DNA of 64,000 nt, taken from contig JARFIW010000831.1 of assembly GCA_036346225.1 (NCBI GenBank), positions 3,100,001 to 3,164,000 on the forward strand, in the 5' to 3' direction. The stretch's first letter is position 1. Each line of letters starts with the position of its first letter. The notes beneath the pieces were generated by a model that worked only from the letters and a program-made list of their open reading frames with translations, had not been told where the DNA came from and did no database searches. Made by a program: the position numbers and the translations under genes. The stretch is from Platerodrilus igneus. Taxonomy: Eukaryota > Arthropoda > Insecta > Coleoptera > Lycidae. Shown piece by piece: positions 35,926 to 47,824 of the stretch.

Positions 35926-35994
35926 ATGAGCCTTACAAATAATGATGCAGAATTTCCAGAGACGCCAATGATATACCCGGCGGTACTCTCTCGG

Positions 35995-36300
35995 CGGTGG
36001 GTCCATGGCGTAGTTGGTATGCGTGTGACTACTATGCCCAAGGTCCCGGGTTCAAATTCCAACACGGTCCGCTTGAAAAATGTTAGGCGAGCATTTTTCA
36101 CAAAATAAGCTCTCGTTCGAAGGAGAGCTTAAATGGAGGTAAAGTGGAGGTGAGTGTTGTCACGCACGTTAAAGATCCCTACCTTGCTTGGAACAGCAAG
36201 GGTGCGGCAAAATTCAAAATTTTTCACGTAAAAACTCGCTTCCTGGCCAATGTGGTACGTTCGAATGTAACATTGAAAAATCACATGTAGAGCACTCCCT
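35995..36300 (+). mobile_element. tRNA-derived SINE, copy E (best preserved head)
   Basis: A tRNA-like head with A box TGGCGTAGTTGG (36006-36017) and B box GGTTCAAATTCC (36049-36060), 31 bp apart, as in tRNA genes and their SINE derivatives. The body follows: cgcttgaaaaatgttag, gcatttttcacaaaa, ctcgttcgaaggagag, cacgcacgttaaagatccctaccttgcttgg, tcctggccaatgtgg, cattgaaaaatcac. No terminator or A-rich tail is obvious, and it is not a working tRNA because the acceptor stem is absent. Confidence 0.85.
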
Positions 36301-36544
36301 CGGCACAGTAGATCACCTCAAAGTTCCAACTTCCGTTGACAAGTGAAACCAATTCACCACACTTTCTGATCAATCGCCCCGATCGACACGATAAATCAAC
36401 GATTTACGTGTTTGGTCTTTCTGACCTCTACGTATCCAGTAAAGCTCAAAATAATTCGATATCGGCCCCTGAGGGCCTTTGCCTACACACACTCGCGGTC
36501 ACTCTCGTCGGTCGCCTCGTCAACGGGCAAACGACCTACGTCCA

Positions 36545-36870
36545 CATGTGGCTCCGTAGATCAGATAGGTTTGCGTATTGATTACTGATTCCAAGGTCTC
36601 AGGTTCGATTTCCGACACATGCAGATTTTTAGACTAGCATTTTTCACAAAAAAAAACACCCTTATTCGGATGAGACGTAAAATGTAGGTCCCGTGTGTGG
36701 GTTGTCACTCACCTTAAAGGTCCCTGCATTGCTTGTAATAGCAAGCGTTCGACAAAATTCGAAAATTTTAGGTAAAAGGTAGCTTCCTTGCAAATGTGGT
36801 ATCTTCGGGTGGAGCATTGAAAAATCAAAATGTAGGAGCCTACGTCCACGTTCGTTGTCGATGACGCATA
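36545..36870 (+). mobile_element. tRNA-derived SINE, copy F
   Basis: B box AGGTTCGATTTCC at 36601-36613, with A-box-like gatcagatagg near 36559-36569. The full body follows: gcatttttcacaaaa, ttcggatgagacgtaaaatgtagg, caccttaaaggtccctgcattgcttg, gcttccttgcaaatgtgg, cgggtggagcattgaaaaatc. Same strand as copy E, 550 bp downstream. Confidence 0.8.
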
Positions 36871-39800
36871 ATTGTGCTCTCCCTTCGGTCACTTTTCTGT
36901 ACTAATTTCGTTCGAACTTAGTTCTTTCAATCTTCTCCCCTTCTGCTTAAATTCGTTCTCACACTTTATGCATCTAAGCTGTCTTATCGTCAAGTTCAAG
37001 GATATCAATCAATGTGAACGTATAATGTACCCTAATGATTTCAGTTTCGTTCTATTTGTGTAAATGGTTACGTATACCTTTCGTAGGGTAATTATTTTCT
37101 GAAATTAGTCGGCATTTTTCTAATTTGGTAAGCATCATCTGAAACCCCAGTGGTTGTGGTTCTTACGATTTGTATAAAAATGTACCAGCTGTTTTTCTGT
37201 TTATAGCTGTATTTTACTTTAATATTATAGTAAATAATCCCTTTATAAATTATAAACTACCAAAGTCTCTATAAAATTTTTCAGGTATTCTCACGCTAAA
37301 GCTCATTTTAACCAACTTTGAATAACGAATGCATTTCTATATATAAACGTATGCTTAATTTACGCATTGGCGTTACATACTTTCCCAATATTTGAGAATA
37401 TATTTTGTTATCAAACTTGAATTATGAAGCGTCCAAACATATTTGATTGTATCTGTAATCAATGGAATTGCTGTTAGAGCAGTTAATTTAGTCCAAGTAT
37501 TTTTGATTGTATTTATTGCCAGATCGATAGGAATAATAGTAAAAATCAATCGCACAACAAAAGAGACTATGATATGATTCGTGAGTACTTTTTGGCTTAT
37601 AATAAACTTTTTAAATTCCCAACTATCGTTTAAGTGGTATGATTTCGTTACGACGACTTAGTTATTTCAGATAGTAGCTTGGATACATTGGAAGTGGATG
37701 TATTTCTTGTGCTACTAATCGGCCGAAGAAAACGGCGCGTGAGCGTTCGTATATATTGCTGAGAAAAGAACACCATCTTGATCTATAAAAGCTAACTACC
37801 AACTGACAGCAAATAATTATAAAGAAGTAAACGTTTGGTATATGAACGTCCGCTTTATATTAGTTAAATAAATGGGCATTTTATTCATAGTTTTCATTAA
37901 TGTTGAAAAGTTATGCAGTTGTTAATGTTATGAAGGAAAAAAATTCTTAGTATAAAAGAACCTACAAGTAAATAGTTACGTAGGCTAGTTAATTCTTCGT
38001 CTTGAACCAACACTTGCAATAATAACGGTGACATCAAAATAAATTTTTTATTTACATAGAGAAACACTGGGTGCAATTACAAATTACATGGAAATTAGAA
38101 TCACTCAAAGCACTCAACGAATGGAACCTTTTGTTATGCAAGGAAGGTCATGGTGTACGTGCTTTTGGAAGTTTTAGTACTAGGCGTAGAATAAAATTTC
38201 TGAAATAAATGGTTTTATGAACTAAATTAAACGCTATAAATAAGAGTTGATCTATTTGAAAGGGATTGTTGCATTTTTCTGTGAACCAGACAAAACTTTA
38301 AAATAATCGAGTGGTACGAAATAGGTACGAATACAAATATTTTATTTAAAAAGTGTTGTTCAAGTAAATTTATCTTCGCCGAATTTAAAATCGATTTCAA
38401 TTGGAGACTTCAAAATTAATTTAAATTTAGGGCTTCGAAATTGGTTTCAATTGGAGGTTATAAATATTACTGCAATTATTTCTTCGATTATTAGTTCTTT
38501 TATAAATTCAATCATAGCTTCACTGGAGCATACTGCTAATATTAGCTTTAACCTATTTGATTTGGTTTTGCTGCAATAGAATTGGTTACGAACTGAGTTT
38601 TGATTTAGACCTGGTGACAGTTTTGAGTAATTTTGTTCCGAGTCTCAATTCTTGGGTTAGACATGTGTTCTACGCATGGAAATGCTGGGAGGCTGTTTAT
38701 CTGGAATTAATTTAAGGGCCTCTGAAATAAATGTTAGATTCGCTTTTAAGTTATGTGTTTTTCTGTAAAGAACTTTTCCAAAAGAGCGTTGTGTATTCAA
38801 TATTTTTAGTGTGAGATTGGGTAGGTATAAGATTTAATTAATTCAAATATACATGTAGGAAACTGTTTATAACAAAGGGCAATTTACACGCAATTTGTTT
38901 ATAGGTATTTTTTTAAAAGGCGCGAAAGTACTCCGACCATGAGCGACCAATGTGTATGCCAATTGTATTCGGTAAACTTTTTGTAATTTTTATGTGATTT
39001 ACATTGTACTCGTTCTCATTTTTTAAATAATATTATCTGTAAATATTTATACTCCAAAAATTTTTAGTAAAGTTTAGTATACCAATTTATTCGAAAAGGA
39101 GAGTATTTTTGTTCTACCCACTGAAATAGTCGGAGAAGTGGTTTCTTTTATTTATATAGAAAATTCTGCGTCAGTTGGTCAGGGAAGTTAGTACGAGACC
39201 ACAGTAAAAAAATTGGCGCCCCATTTATGCCACCTATAATTTGATGTTTATATGAATATACTAATCTGTTTTCATTGAAATAAACAAAACTTTTAAATTA
39301 TTCAATGTTAAGTTAAGAGTCGCTTTGAAAGCAAAGCAACGGCGACAGACTTGCAAAACAATGATTTCCAACACGAAATCACAACAAGGCAAACCAGACA
39401 GTATTTGAATACTCTTAAAATTACAATTACAAATCGGACAGGCTTGCAGGTTCTGCATAATATACAAACGGACAAAAAGGAACAACATTTACAAGTGGGC
39501 GTAAATCTCGTTACCGATGATTATACCTGAGATGCCATACACAACTTTGAACACCAATTTTTCTTAAATCATGGTTTGTAATCGATACGTGTTGTTGTTT
39601 GGCCTTAGTTACCTATTGTCTTCGATGATGTAAGATGAATATAAATTTTAAGGCGGCAGCTGTTTATATTATAGTGTACGTAGGAACAGTTGAATAACAC
39701 TTCTAAAGATATTACACGCAAGTTATTGGTCTCGAGCTCAATAACCAATCAAAACTGTAAGACATAACTTTTGCAATCTGGTATTGGGAATTAAAATTTC

Positions 39801-40063
39801 CCAACCGCTGCAATTATCCATCCGCTTTTCAATTTTTCTTATCAAAAATAACTTATTAACGAATTGTGGAGTGCAATTACTGCTTCACTGCAAAACAATT
39901 TTGCAACGATAAGATCTTATGTAAGTGAGTATGACCTTGCAATACGTGGACAACTTTGGGAGAAGCCACTCTTCGGCTTATTTATCGAGGTAATTAATGA
40001 ATAATTTTGCCTGGCATCGAGAAAGTAATTCGAGCATAGGGAACGAATTCAATATATAAATTG
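36871..40063. other. Long unassigned AT-rich stretch
   Basis: No gene or dispersed repeat recognised. Open frames are short and featureless. A string ttggcgccccatttatgcc at about 39213 resembles the TGGCGCC start of LTR-element primer sites, but no LTR, gag or pol adjoins it. Confidence 0.4.
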
Positions 40064-40154
40064 TTGGTTATTTTGCAAAAAGATAAGCCCGTGGCCGGTT
40101 TCACTGTTCTTGCAGATCATCAGACGGACGCATATCTTTTTGCAAAACAACCAA
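40064..40154 (-). ncRNA. Type I hammerhead-ribozyme-like hairpin
   Basis: Arms 40064-40085 and 40133-40154 form 22 contiguous pairs with one G-U. On the minus strand an inner stem GTCCGT (40129-40124) / ACGGGC (40092-40087) encloses CTGATGA (40123-40117), a short stem II (CUG/CAG with six-base loop), GAAA (40102-40099) and a loopless CCGG stem III. Predicted cleavage falls after 40093. The triplet reads GCC where GUC is expected, so U16.1 is changed and cutting is likely lost. This is the open-stem-I layout known from animal hammerheads in retroelements (established knowledge); assignment here is by eye. Confidence 0.6.
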
Positions 40155-40484
40155 CTAAGTTCTAAAATAATACACAAGGTAATACACTAGGTAAGTAACA
40201 GGTCATTTGTTTATTTAATATCGAGGTAATCTTTATGTTTTTCGATAGCCAACCCTTGAATTTGTCGAAAAAGTGGTTCAGAACAATTTTGTAGGAAATA
40301 AAAATGGGCACATTTTTCGCTATCGTCAACAGTTTAAATAAACAGTAATAATCATAAATTGGACAATGCCGAGGTGAATCTAGTTTTGCTTTTATTTTCG
40401 TCGTCATTTTATGCCTAAGTATCAAGGATTAGAATAAATAATTACTGAAATAATTTCCAACAACAGTTAATAATAAATAAATAA
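40155..40484. other. Unassigned stretch between hairpin and LINE copy 2
   Basis: No feature seen; the minus open frame 40162-40425 is featureless. Confidence 0.4.
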
Positions 40485-40729
40485 TCCGTTCTGAACGGAC
40501 CTGCACCTTCACGAAGTTCTAAAGTTCGAAACTACTACAAGAACGGGTAGAGTGGCTTGCGTATTTCAATGAGCTAAAATGCCGAACTGTAGGTTTAACC
40601 AAATTGGTAGGGTCTTTAGTGACGAACCAACTAAGATAGGTCTCCGAAAGAGGGCAGCAGCTTTTTCGGTACTTAGAATGGCAGAGACCATAGGGGTCGG
40701 TATGGCATTCTAAGACACACTACTGCGAT

Positions 40730-41418
40730 GTGGAAGGCAACGGGAACCACCACCTTACCTCCCAAGTACACGGCGTACAGAAATTGTTAGTAAAGATGAT
40801 GACATTCTCTGTGACAAAAAATTTCGAAGATAAAATAGTCCCCCACTCGAATCTCCGGGAGGGAAGTACTTCAGGGGATGTGATCTTAAAGTATAAAAAA
40901 AGATCCGTGAACATTCTGCGAGTCGGAGCGTGGAATGTCAGAAATATAAAGCAAGTAGATAAGCTAGAGAATCTGAAAATCGAAATGGATAGGTTAGCAC
41001 TAGACATAGTACAGCGAAGTCCGCTGGCCAGAGGCGGGGGATTTTTGGAGAGGAGACTTCAGGGTAGTTCATACAGGATCAAAGGAAGGAAATTCGTGTG
41101 CGAAGATAGTTATGCGAAAAAAATAGGACGACGTTTAAAAAACTACTTACAAAAGAACGAAAGCATACTCATAGTTAGATTAGAATCTAAACCGGTAAAT
41201 CAGTAACAATACAAGTATACATGCCCACCTCTAACTACAGTGAGGAAGAAGTAGAAGCGATCTACAAAGATATCACAGACCTACTTACATATGTAAAAGG
41301 ACATGAAAATTTAATAATTACGGGGGATTTTAATACAGTGGTAGGTGAGGGAAGGAAAGGAGAGGTAGTAGGTTTATTCGGTTTAGGCACGAGAAATGAC
41401 AGGGAAATAGGCTGGTAG
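40730..41418 (+). pseudogene. LINE copy 2: APE-type endonuclease domain remnant
   Basis: The first open frame (40730-41206) holds NILRVGAWNVRNIKQVDKLENLKIEM, the start of an apurinic-endonuclease-like fold, in which the Asn of WNVR is the metal-binding site. The next frame (41221-41418) has EVEAIYKDITDLLTYVKGHENLIITGDFNTVVGEG, whose GDFN is the core catalytic motif. The part between is shifted, and the QWT/E active-site stretch is missing or altered near 41020. The SDH-type C-terminal motif reads as ..TDHIIV in a third frame near 41600. The role is nicking target DNA to prime reverse transcription. Confidence 0.85.
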
Positions 41419-42029
41419 AATATTCCGACAAGAACAATTTAACCTTCACAAATACATTATTTCAACATCATGCTAGATAGAAGACGATACACGTGGAAGA
41501 TGCCAGGAGATATCAAATAGATTACATTATTCTTAGACAACGGTTTAGGAATCAATTAAAAGACCGCAGAAGCTACCCAGAAGCAGATATAGACACTGAT
41601 CACATCATCGTAATTATGAAGGCTACTCTTAAATTTTAAAATTAAAAAAAAGAAACGAAAAAAACACTTTAACTTTGAGAAGCTAAAAGATAAAGATATC
41701 CACGAAAGATTTGAAAACAAATCAAATGAATTGCTGAAAGATATCGGGAAAATTTTGATAGTAAAGAAGTAGAAACAGAATGGAATAACATTAAATCCAG
41801 CTTAGATATGGCGGTCAGAGATATCCTGGGGTATACACAAAAAGAGAAGAAGAAACCATGAATAACAAAGGATATCCAAAATTTAACAGAAGACAGACAA
41901 AAATACAAAAATAGAGCAGACGAAACAGCAAAACAGTTATACAAAGCCATAATATGAGAAATTATTCGCAAATGCAGAAAAACTAAAGACCAATGGATTG
42001 ATGAAAAGTGCAAAGAGGTACGAACTAAG

Positions 42030-43110
42030 ATGGAAATAAGAAATACAGACAAAGCATACAATTTAATTAGGATAAATTTTAGGGGTATAAAACCGTATAG
42101 CAAAAATATAAAGGATGCGGGAGGAAACGTCATTATAGAAAATGTAGAGAAAGTGGTTAGATGGCAAGAATATATAGGGAATTTTTATGCAGCATCAGCA
42201 TCAGAACGGGAATCAGACATTAAAAATGATAACTTGGGAAATCCTATACTTAGAGATGAGTTTGAATTAGCATTAAAAGATCTGAAAAATGGTAAGGCGC
42301 CGGGTGCAGATAAGGTGAAAGCAGAACCTCTAAAAGCAGTAACAGAACGTTTCTTCCAAATTGTAAGTTATATGTATGAGACAGGCGAGTTACCCAAATA
42401 TTTCAAATGTAGCATCATAGTAACTATACCAAAAAACAGAGGCGCGGATAGATGTGCAAATTTTCGAACAATAAGTTTGACAGCACCCGTGTCAAAAATA
42501 TTAATTAGAATTATACAAAGACGAATGAAAAAACGAACTGAAGAATACTAAGAGAAGATCAATTTGGGTTTAGGCTAAACGAGGGATCACGAGAGGCTAT
42601 TTTAAGCTCTGAGCGTGATAATGGAGAAAACAATAGAAAAGGGGGAAAGCATGTTTATAGGGTTTGTAGATCTGGAAAAACTTTCGACAATGTAAAATGG
42701 AAAAAAATGTTCGAAATACTCAAAAAGATTGGAATGAGTTTTAGGGATAGACAAATAGTACGTTGCTTATACAAAGAGCAAACAGCGGTAATAGAATTGT
42801 AGCAGAGAAGTAAAGAAGTAAAATTAGGAAAGGGGTGAGACAGGGATGTGCCTTATCCCCATTAATTTTTAACTTGTACATAGAAGAGGCAATGAATACT
42901 GTCAAATGCAGGAAGACATTTGGAATTACTATGCAGGGACAAAAGATTAAAATGCTTAGAGATTTGCAGATGATATAGCGGTATTAACATCTAGGCAAAG
43001 AAGAGTTAGAAGATGATCCTAATGAAATGGAAACAGTTCTAGCAGAAATATACGGTATGAAAACTATCAAAAATAAAACTAAAGTTCCAGTATGCAAAAG
43101 AAAACAACAA
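42030..43110 (+). pseudogene. LINE copy 2: reverse transcriptase domain remnant
   Basis: Open frame 42030-42551 reads ..ELALKDLKNGKAPGADKVKAEPLKA..CSIIVTIPKNRGADRCANFRTISLTAPVSKILIRIIQRRM.., RT motifs 0 to 2. After a stop come EDQFGFR (near 42555), QGCALSPLIFNLYIEEAMNTV (near 42842-42905, shifted) and FADD at 42963-42974, keeping both catalytic aspartates in a local frame. Copy 1 has YANN at this site. Compared with copy 1 it is more complete at the 5' side. Multiple frameshifts rule out an active protein. Confidence 0.88.
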
Positions 43111-43170
43111 TACAAATAGGTAACGAAAACTTACATGAGGTTAAGGATTTCTGCGACCTAGGAAGCCAAA

Positions 43171-43587
43171 TAAGGCAGACGTATGATGAAGATATCATGG
43201 ACAGACAAAGTTAAGAACAAAGAGGTACTAGAAATGGTAGGGGAAGAAAGAAATATCTGGATAACAATAAAAAATAGGAGAGATAGGATAATAGATCACA
43301 TACTAAGACATGAGGAAATAGTGCGGATTATATTAAAAGCAAAGATACGAAAAACGAAAAGTAGAGGTAGACCTAGATTAGACTATTGCACTTAGATAGT
43401 GAAAGATGTAGGATGTGAGAATTTCAGGGAAATGTGTAGGCTAGCTCAGAATAAAAATAAATGGAGGTATGCATCCAACCAGCCCCAAGGTATTGGTCTT
43501 GCAATATTCTCAACTAATGTTAATTGTGCGAAAGAATTTACTGGAAAATTATTAATACGGCAAATGTCTACCAATGAATCTCGGTGA
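43171..43587 (+). pseudogene. LINE copy 2: C-terminal block of ORF2
   Basis: Frame 43183-43395 reads MMKISWTDKVKNKEVLEMVGEERNIWITIKNRRDRIIDHILRHE.., then KSRGRPRLDYCT and, after one stop (43396), KDVGCENFREMCRLAQNKNKW. This W-T-D-K-V-N..GRPR..V..M block is the conserved C-terminal region of RTE-like ORF2; its function is not known. Confidence 0.8.
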
Positions 43588-44477
43588 AATAGGGCATATA
43601 ATTAGAAAACAATAGAAGGGGAATCGAGCTGTATATAGGCTGTTGTGAGAATTTCAGGGAACTGTGTAGGCTAGCGCAGAACATAAATAAGTTGAATTAC
43701 ACGTCCAACCACGACGTAAAACCTAATGACGAAAAAAATAAGTGCTCTTAAATCTGATGATTATTATAAACAACTACAGGTGTTGGTGGTAAAATATTTT
43801 CAATTAATATTGATTGTGCGAAAGGATATATTGGAAAAACTATTAATTCGACGAAGGTTCAGGTGCTGGGGGAACTTGGCAGCCTAAGACTGGTTACCCC
43901 CGTTCACATACCACTGAATATCGGGGAAATAAGGTGCATAACTGTAAAACAATAGAAGGTGACCAAACTGCATCAAACAAGAAAGAACAGCAGCTATGCT
44001 CAAAGACAAAGAACATAGAAACAAGAAGAAATTTATTCAAAGCATATGTGTGGAGCACAGAACAGTACGTCTATCAAATAGAGGCAGTAGGAAAAGCAGA
44101 CAGAAAGAGATAGAAGCCTTCTGGAATGTTGTACTTCAGATGTATGATGATGGTGACAGACAAAGTTAATAACAAATAGGTTATAAAAATAGTAGGGGAA
44201 TAAAGATATCTGTGGAAAACAACAAAAAATTCGAGAAATAGAAGAATAGGATACGTTCTAAGGCATTTCTAGGGAATAGTATAGGATATATTGTAAATAT
44301 AGGAAAAAAGAGGTAGAGGTAGGCCGAGATCAGACTTTCGCATGCAGATAGGGATAGATGCAGAAAGCAAATTTCAGGGAAATGTGAAGGTTAGTTCAGA
44401 ATAGAAAATAATGAGGGTACGCGTCTAACCAGTTGCATTACTGAAGACCCAATGCTGGTGATGAAATAAATAATAAT
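43490..44477 (+). repeat. Duplicated 3' region of LINE copy 2
   Basis: Same order as 2040-3100. The caactaatgttaattgtgcgaaagaatttactgg unit (near 43512) is followed by a second one (near 43800-43835). A second C-terminal region (43975-44460) includes aaagaggtagaggtaggccgagatcagac. So the duplication predates at least one of the two insertions. Confidence 0.75.
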
Positions 44478-45159
44478 TTATAATCAATTAATGTCTTATT
44501 TTGCGAGGGTTTTCTGGGGTGTTTTTGTGGCCAAAGTGGAGTGTAGATTTAGCTGCCTTTGTTGCTAACATTTGAGATCAGTTTCGTCCCACGTGTTAGA
44601 TCTGCTAATTGGTACAAAGGTTTGAACTTCTTTTTTTAAGCTGTCTTTATTGAGTATGCTGTTAATTTCCATTTTATTTCTACAAAAAAAACCTCGAAAA
44701 CCAAAAACCATTGTTAGCTGTTTATAAATTTATTTAAAAATTGTAATTAACACTTATTGCAAAGTTAGAAATTATTACGTTCTCTAAAGCTTGTTTCTCT
44801 AAAACCTAATAATTCAGTCATAAAATGACAAAGGAAAAAAGAAAACCATACGTACCCTACATAGTCCAATTTGCGCATCATTAATGATTAAACTGTTGAT
44901 GGTGCAAAAAATTATTTGAACAAATATGTGGCCGTTTCCATTTTATAAAAAAATTGCTCTCTGCCAAATTTTCGATTAACTCATCCGTTGATAAAATATC
45001 GGAAAAACAAAACTCGGTACAGATGGTACCCAAGTAGACGACGCATTAAAGGTCAGATTCCCTTTCACGATCGTACGTGGTCTGAATGATGCTTTTTTTA
45101 TTTTTCTAACGATTACATACCAAGCTATCTAAGCGTTACAGCAGTCTGTTTCCTATAAA
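44478..45159. other. Unassigned stretch between two LINEs
   Basis: No feature recognised. Confidence 0.45.
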
Positions 45160-45422
45160 ACAATGTTTTGCTTCTTCGGTTTAATGCGTAATGAGGTTTT
45201 GTTTGGTTTTTTATTGTTTTGTGTTTATAGGTCGTTACATCTTGTGAGATACTTCGTGTGTTGGTTGTATATTGTGTTGCGGTTGTTTGTGGTTTTGGTT
45301 GTGTGTGGGTGGTACTTCGGTTGTATGGTTGTGTTTTCTTTAGTTAAATTCCACTCCTGCGACAGGAGCTTTTCCTTCTGGAATGTCCAATGAGTTTTAT
45401 TGCTTGTTCTGTTGGTTGTGCA

Positions 45423-46061
45423 CTATACTTTTTCACTGTTGTTTAAAAAGTTTTGGATAACCGTGTTTGAAACATAAAGCATATCACCTAGGTGTATCTC
45501 TTTCACGATGTTTCTTTCTGTGTTGATGTTGTCTTCGATAATTTTGCATTCAAGTAGTAGGTGTTCTGACGTTCCTATTGCCCCACATGTACACGTTTCG
45601 TCTTCTGTGATGTGTATGCATTTCTTGTATGATGGGTATTGTCCGTATTCCGCAATGAAGTGTGTTAGTCCTTGGTTTGGTGTCATGTATTTGTCGTTCA
45701 ATCTTTCCCATATATTTCGAGTCAACTGATAGGTTCTTCGTCCAGTTGCGCTGTCGTTCCAACGTATCTGCCAATGAGCGTGCACGTCCTGTTTAATCTT
45801 CCGTTTTGTGTTAGAGTGAAAATGCACAATTGCTTTTACTTATTCAGGGCGACTGTTTCTGAGGCAGTACATTGCAGCTCTTTCTTTCACAATGAGGTCG
45901 AGTGAGTACTGTAATGCGTCTTGTGCTGTCGTTCCGTTTGCATCCGCTTGTGTGCTGTTCAGTTTTTGTCTTGGTATTGTTGGGTTCACCATGTGTATCC
46001 ACAGGCTAGAGGCGTATTCATGTAGGCTCGTACCCAGTTTAGTCGTATTTTGTAATGTCAT
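45423..46061 (-). pseudogene. R1-clade ORF2 C-terminal region
   Basis: Two frames. 46061-45840 carries YASSLWIHMVNPTIPRQKLNSTQ..VKERAAMYCLR, and 45827-45423 (134 codons, the longest open piece) carries the terminal block WQIRWNDSATGRRTYQLTRNIWERL.., ThrPheAlaGlu-like FIAEYGQYPSY, and a C-x-C..H-LL-EC knuckle (TCTCGAIGTSEHLLLEC). This is the typical end of R1-type ORF2. The stop after NNSEKV is near the expected protein end. Confidence 0.88.
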
Positions 46062-46182
46062 TGTGTTAGGCTAGCAATGTCTGCATATCCTTGATCGCTT
46101 TGTTGCATGCTGTGGTGATATGTGCTTCGTCGTTGAATTTTTCATCTAGTATTATGCCCAATACTTGCATATTCTAACCCTT

Positions 46183-47220
46183 TTAGTGGATTGGTTGTTT
46201 ATTTTGAACGTAAAATTTCGTTGTAAATGGCCCTTTACGACTGTGTAAGTTGTTTTGGATGTCGTCACTTTCATTTTGTTGTTGCGGCACCTGTGTTGTA
46301 ATTTGTTTACGGATGTCTTGCTCTTGTCCTACATTCGTTCTGGAGGCCTCTTCCACTACGATCAAGATGCCCGCGTACGCAACGACGGACAGCACGTCTT
46401 CCGCAGCGTCGAGGGTCTCCAATAGTTCTTCCACTGCTATGTTCCAAAACACCGGGTCACATACAGAGCGGTGCGGATAGTCTTTGTTGATCGTTTCGTG
46501 ATTTGTCCCGTGGTTTGTTATGTGGCGTTTCTGTCTTGGAAGAGTTGTTGGGGTACTCTAATTCACTGCAAACAAGCGAATTAGTTTGGCCATCATATAT
46601 TATTAAAAGTTCCTTCAATATCCACCATTATCAGTAAAGCATATTTCTTTGTAACTGCTACCATCGTGTTAGTGCTGCGTTAATCGCGCGTTCTTTCGAC
46701 CTAACCTCCCTAAACCCGTACTGACCCAGATTGAAGTCTCACTTTTCTCTGTGTTTTTTAACCTGCTACACATTAACCTCTCAAAGGATATGGATTATGA
46801 ATTTAGTTAAGCAAAAGCATCTGTAAGAATTAGGGTTGGTTGTGTCTTTGCCTGTACCTTTCGGAATGATAACTACGTTTGCATGTTTCCAGATATTTGG
46901 ACACCTTGATTAGTGTAGGCACACGTTGTATAAACTTCTTAGTATCGGGACTATTTGATGTTTTAGAGCCTTTATTATTTCCGCTTGTATTTTATGGGGG
47001 TCCGGGTGTTTTATTGTTCTCTGCACGTCTAATAGCGTGTATGATTTCATCGTCTGTGTATGGTCTTGCCTCCCTCTTTTCTGTTCAAAGGTGTGTTACC
47101 ACATCCGTTTTGTTCCGTTATTTGCTCTTGTTTAGCAGTATGTGTGTGGTATCGTTGTCCATGTCGTCTGGCAAAATTACGTCCATTCGTGTGTTTGCGG
47201 TTTCCTCTCAGCTTGTTGTT
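46183..47220 (-). pseudogene. R1-clade reverse transcriptase remnant
   Basis: On the minus strand from about 47090: RPYTDDEIIHAIRRAENNKTPGP, then a shifted AEIIKALKHQIVPILRSLYNVCL (near 47000), WKHANVVIIPKGTGK (near 46880) and QYGFREVRSKERAINAAL (near 46730-46680). The open frame 46452-46183 reads PVFWNIAVEELLETLDAAEDVLSVVAYAGILIVVEEA, the catalytic block with YADD reduced to YAG. All blocks are in family order, with frameshifts between them, so it is inactive. Confidence 0.85.
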
Positions 47221-47824
47221 TCTGTACCATACGTCCGATTCAGTGTAGAGTAATTTGTTAAACGTTTGCTTGCGTTGGTTACTACTTTGTATGGCGTTCC
47301 TGGTTAACGTGTAGGTATGTTTCTACAAAAAAACCCAAGGAATGCTTTTTAATTTCATACAGTTTCTGTGTGTATAGAGATTTCGTGTTTCTGTAAATTG
47401 TAAGGTAGTGCTATCCTTCACTTTCCGGTAGTGAAAATTCGTAGTTTTGTCTTATTTTTCAGCACGGTTTTTTCAATCGTTTAAATTCTTAAGTCCATTG
47501 AATTGCTTTTATGTTATTGGTCAGTTTTTGTTTAAGAATAACAGCTTCCATCGCTGTTTTCATAGTTTTGTGTAACTGATTAGCATACTTGTTTATGTTC
47601 CCTCCACCTGTTACGGGAGGAGATGGTTGGATTTCTCAATTTTTGCCAGTTGACTTTCTTTACGTGGTATCGTTTAGTGTTCTTGGTTGTGTTGTTGTTT
47701 CTGGTCTGTTCTTTTGTAGTACTTCATATAGTATTAGGTTATGGTCATTTACGTTTCGTAATCTGTCACTTTCCAGTTTGTTAGACGATTGTGTGCTTTA
47801 CCGTTGACTGGTGTGGTGACTATG

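Larger units (their letters stand above)
40485..44477 (+). mobile_element. RTE-like non-LTR retrotransposon copy 2, near full length
   Basis: Begins with a 5' leader (about 40485-40729) that includes gatgtggaaggcaacgggaacc, a string typical of RTE-like leaders. Endonuclease, RT and C-terminal remnants follow, then the duplicated 3' region, ending gaagacccaatgctggtgatga near 44460-44477. About 4.0 kb. It is the best guide in this window to the intact family, though many frameshifts are present. Exact 5' border and target duplication were not resolved. Confidence 0.85.

Noticed and set aside
36006..36060. Functional tRNA gene
   Set aside because: A and B boxes are good, but no acceptor stem can be paired and the sequence continues into a repeated SINE body.
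39213..39231. ttggcgccccatttatgcc as an LTR-element primer-binding site
   Set aside because: No LTR ends at it and no gag or pol follows; the string alone is not enough.
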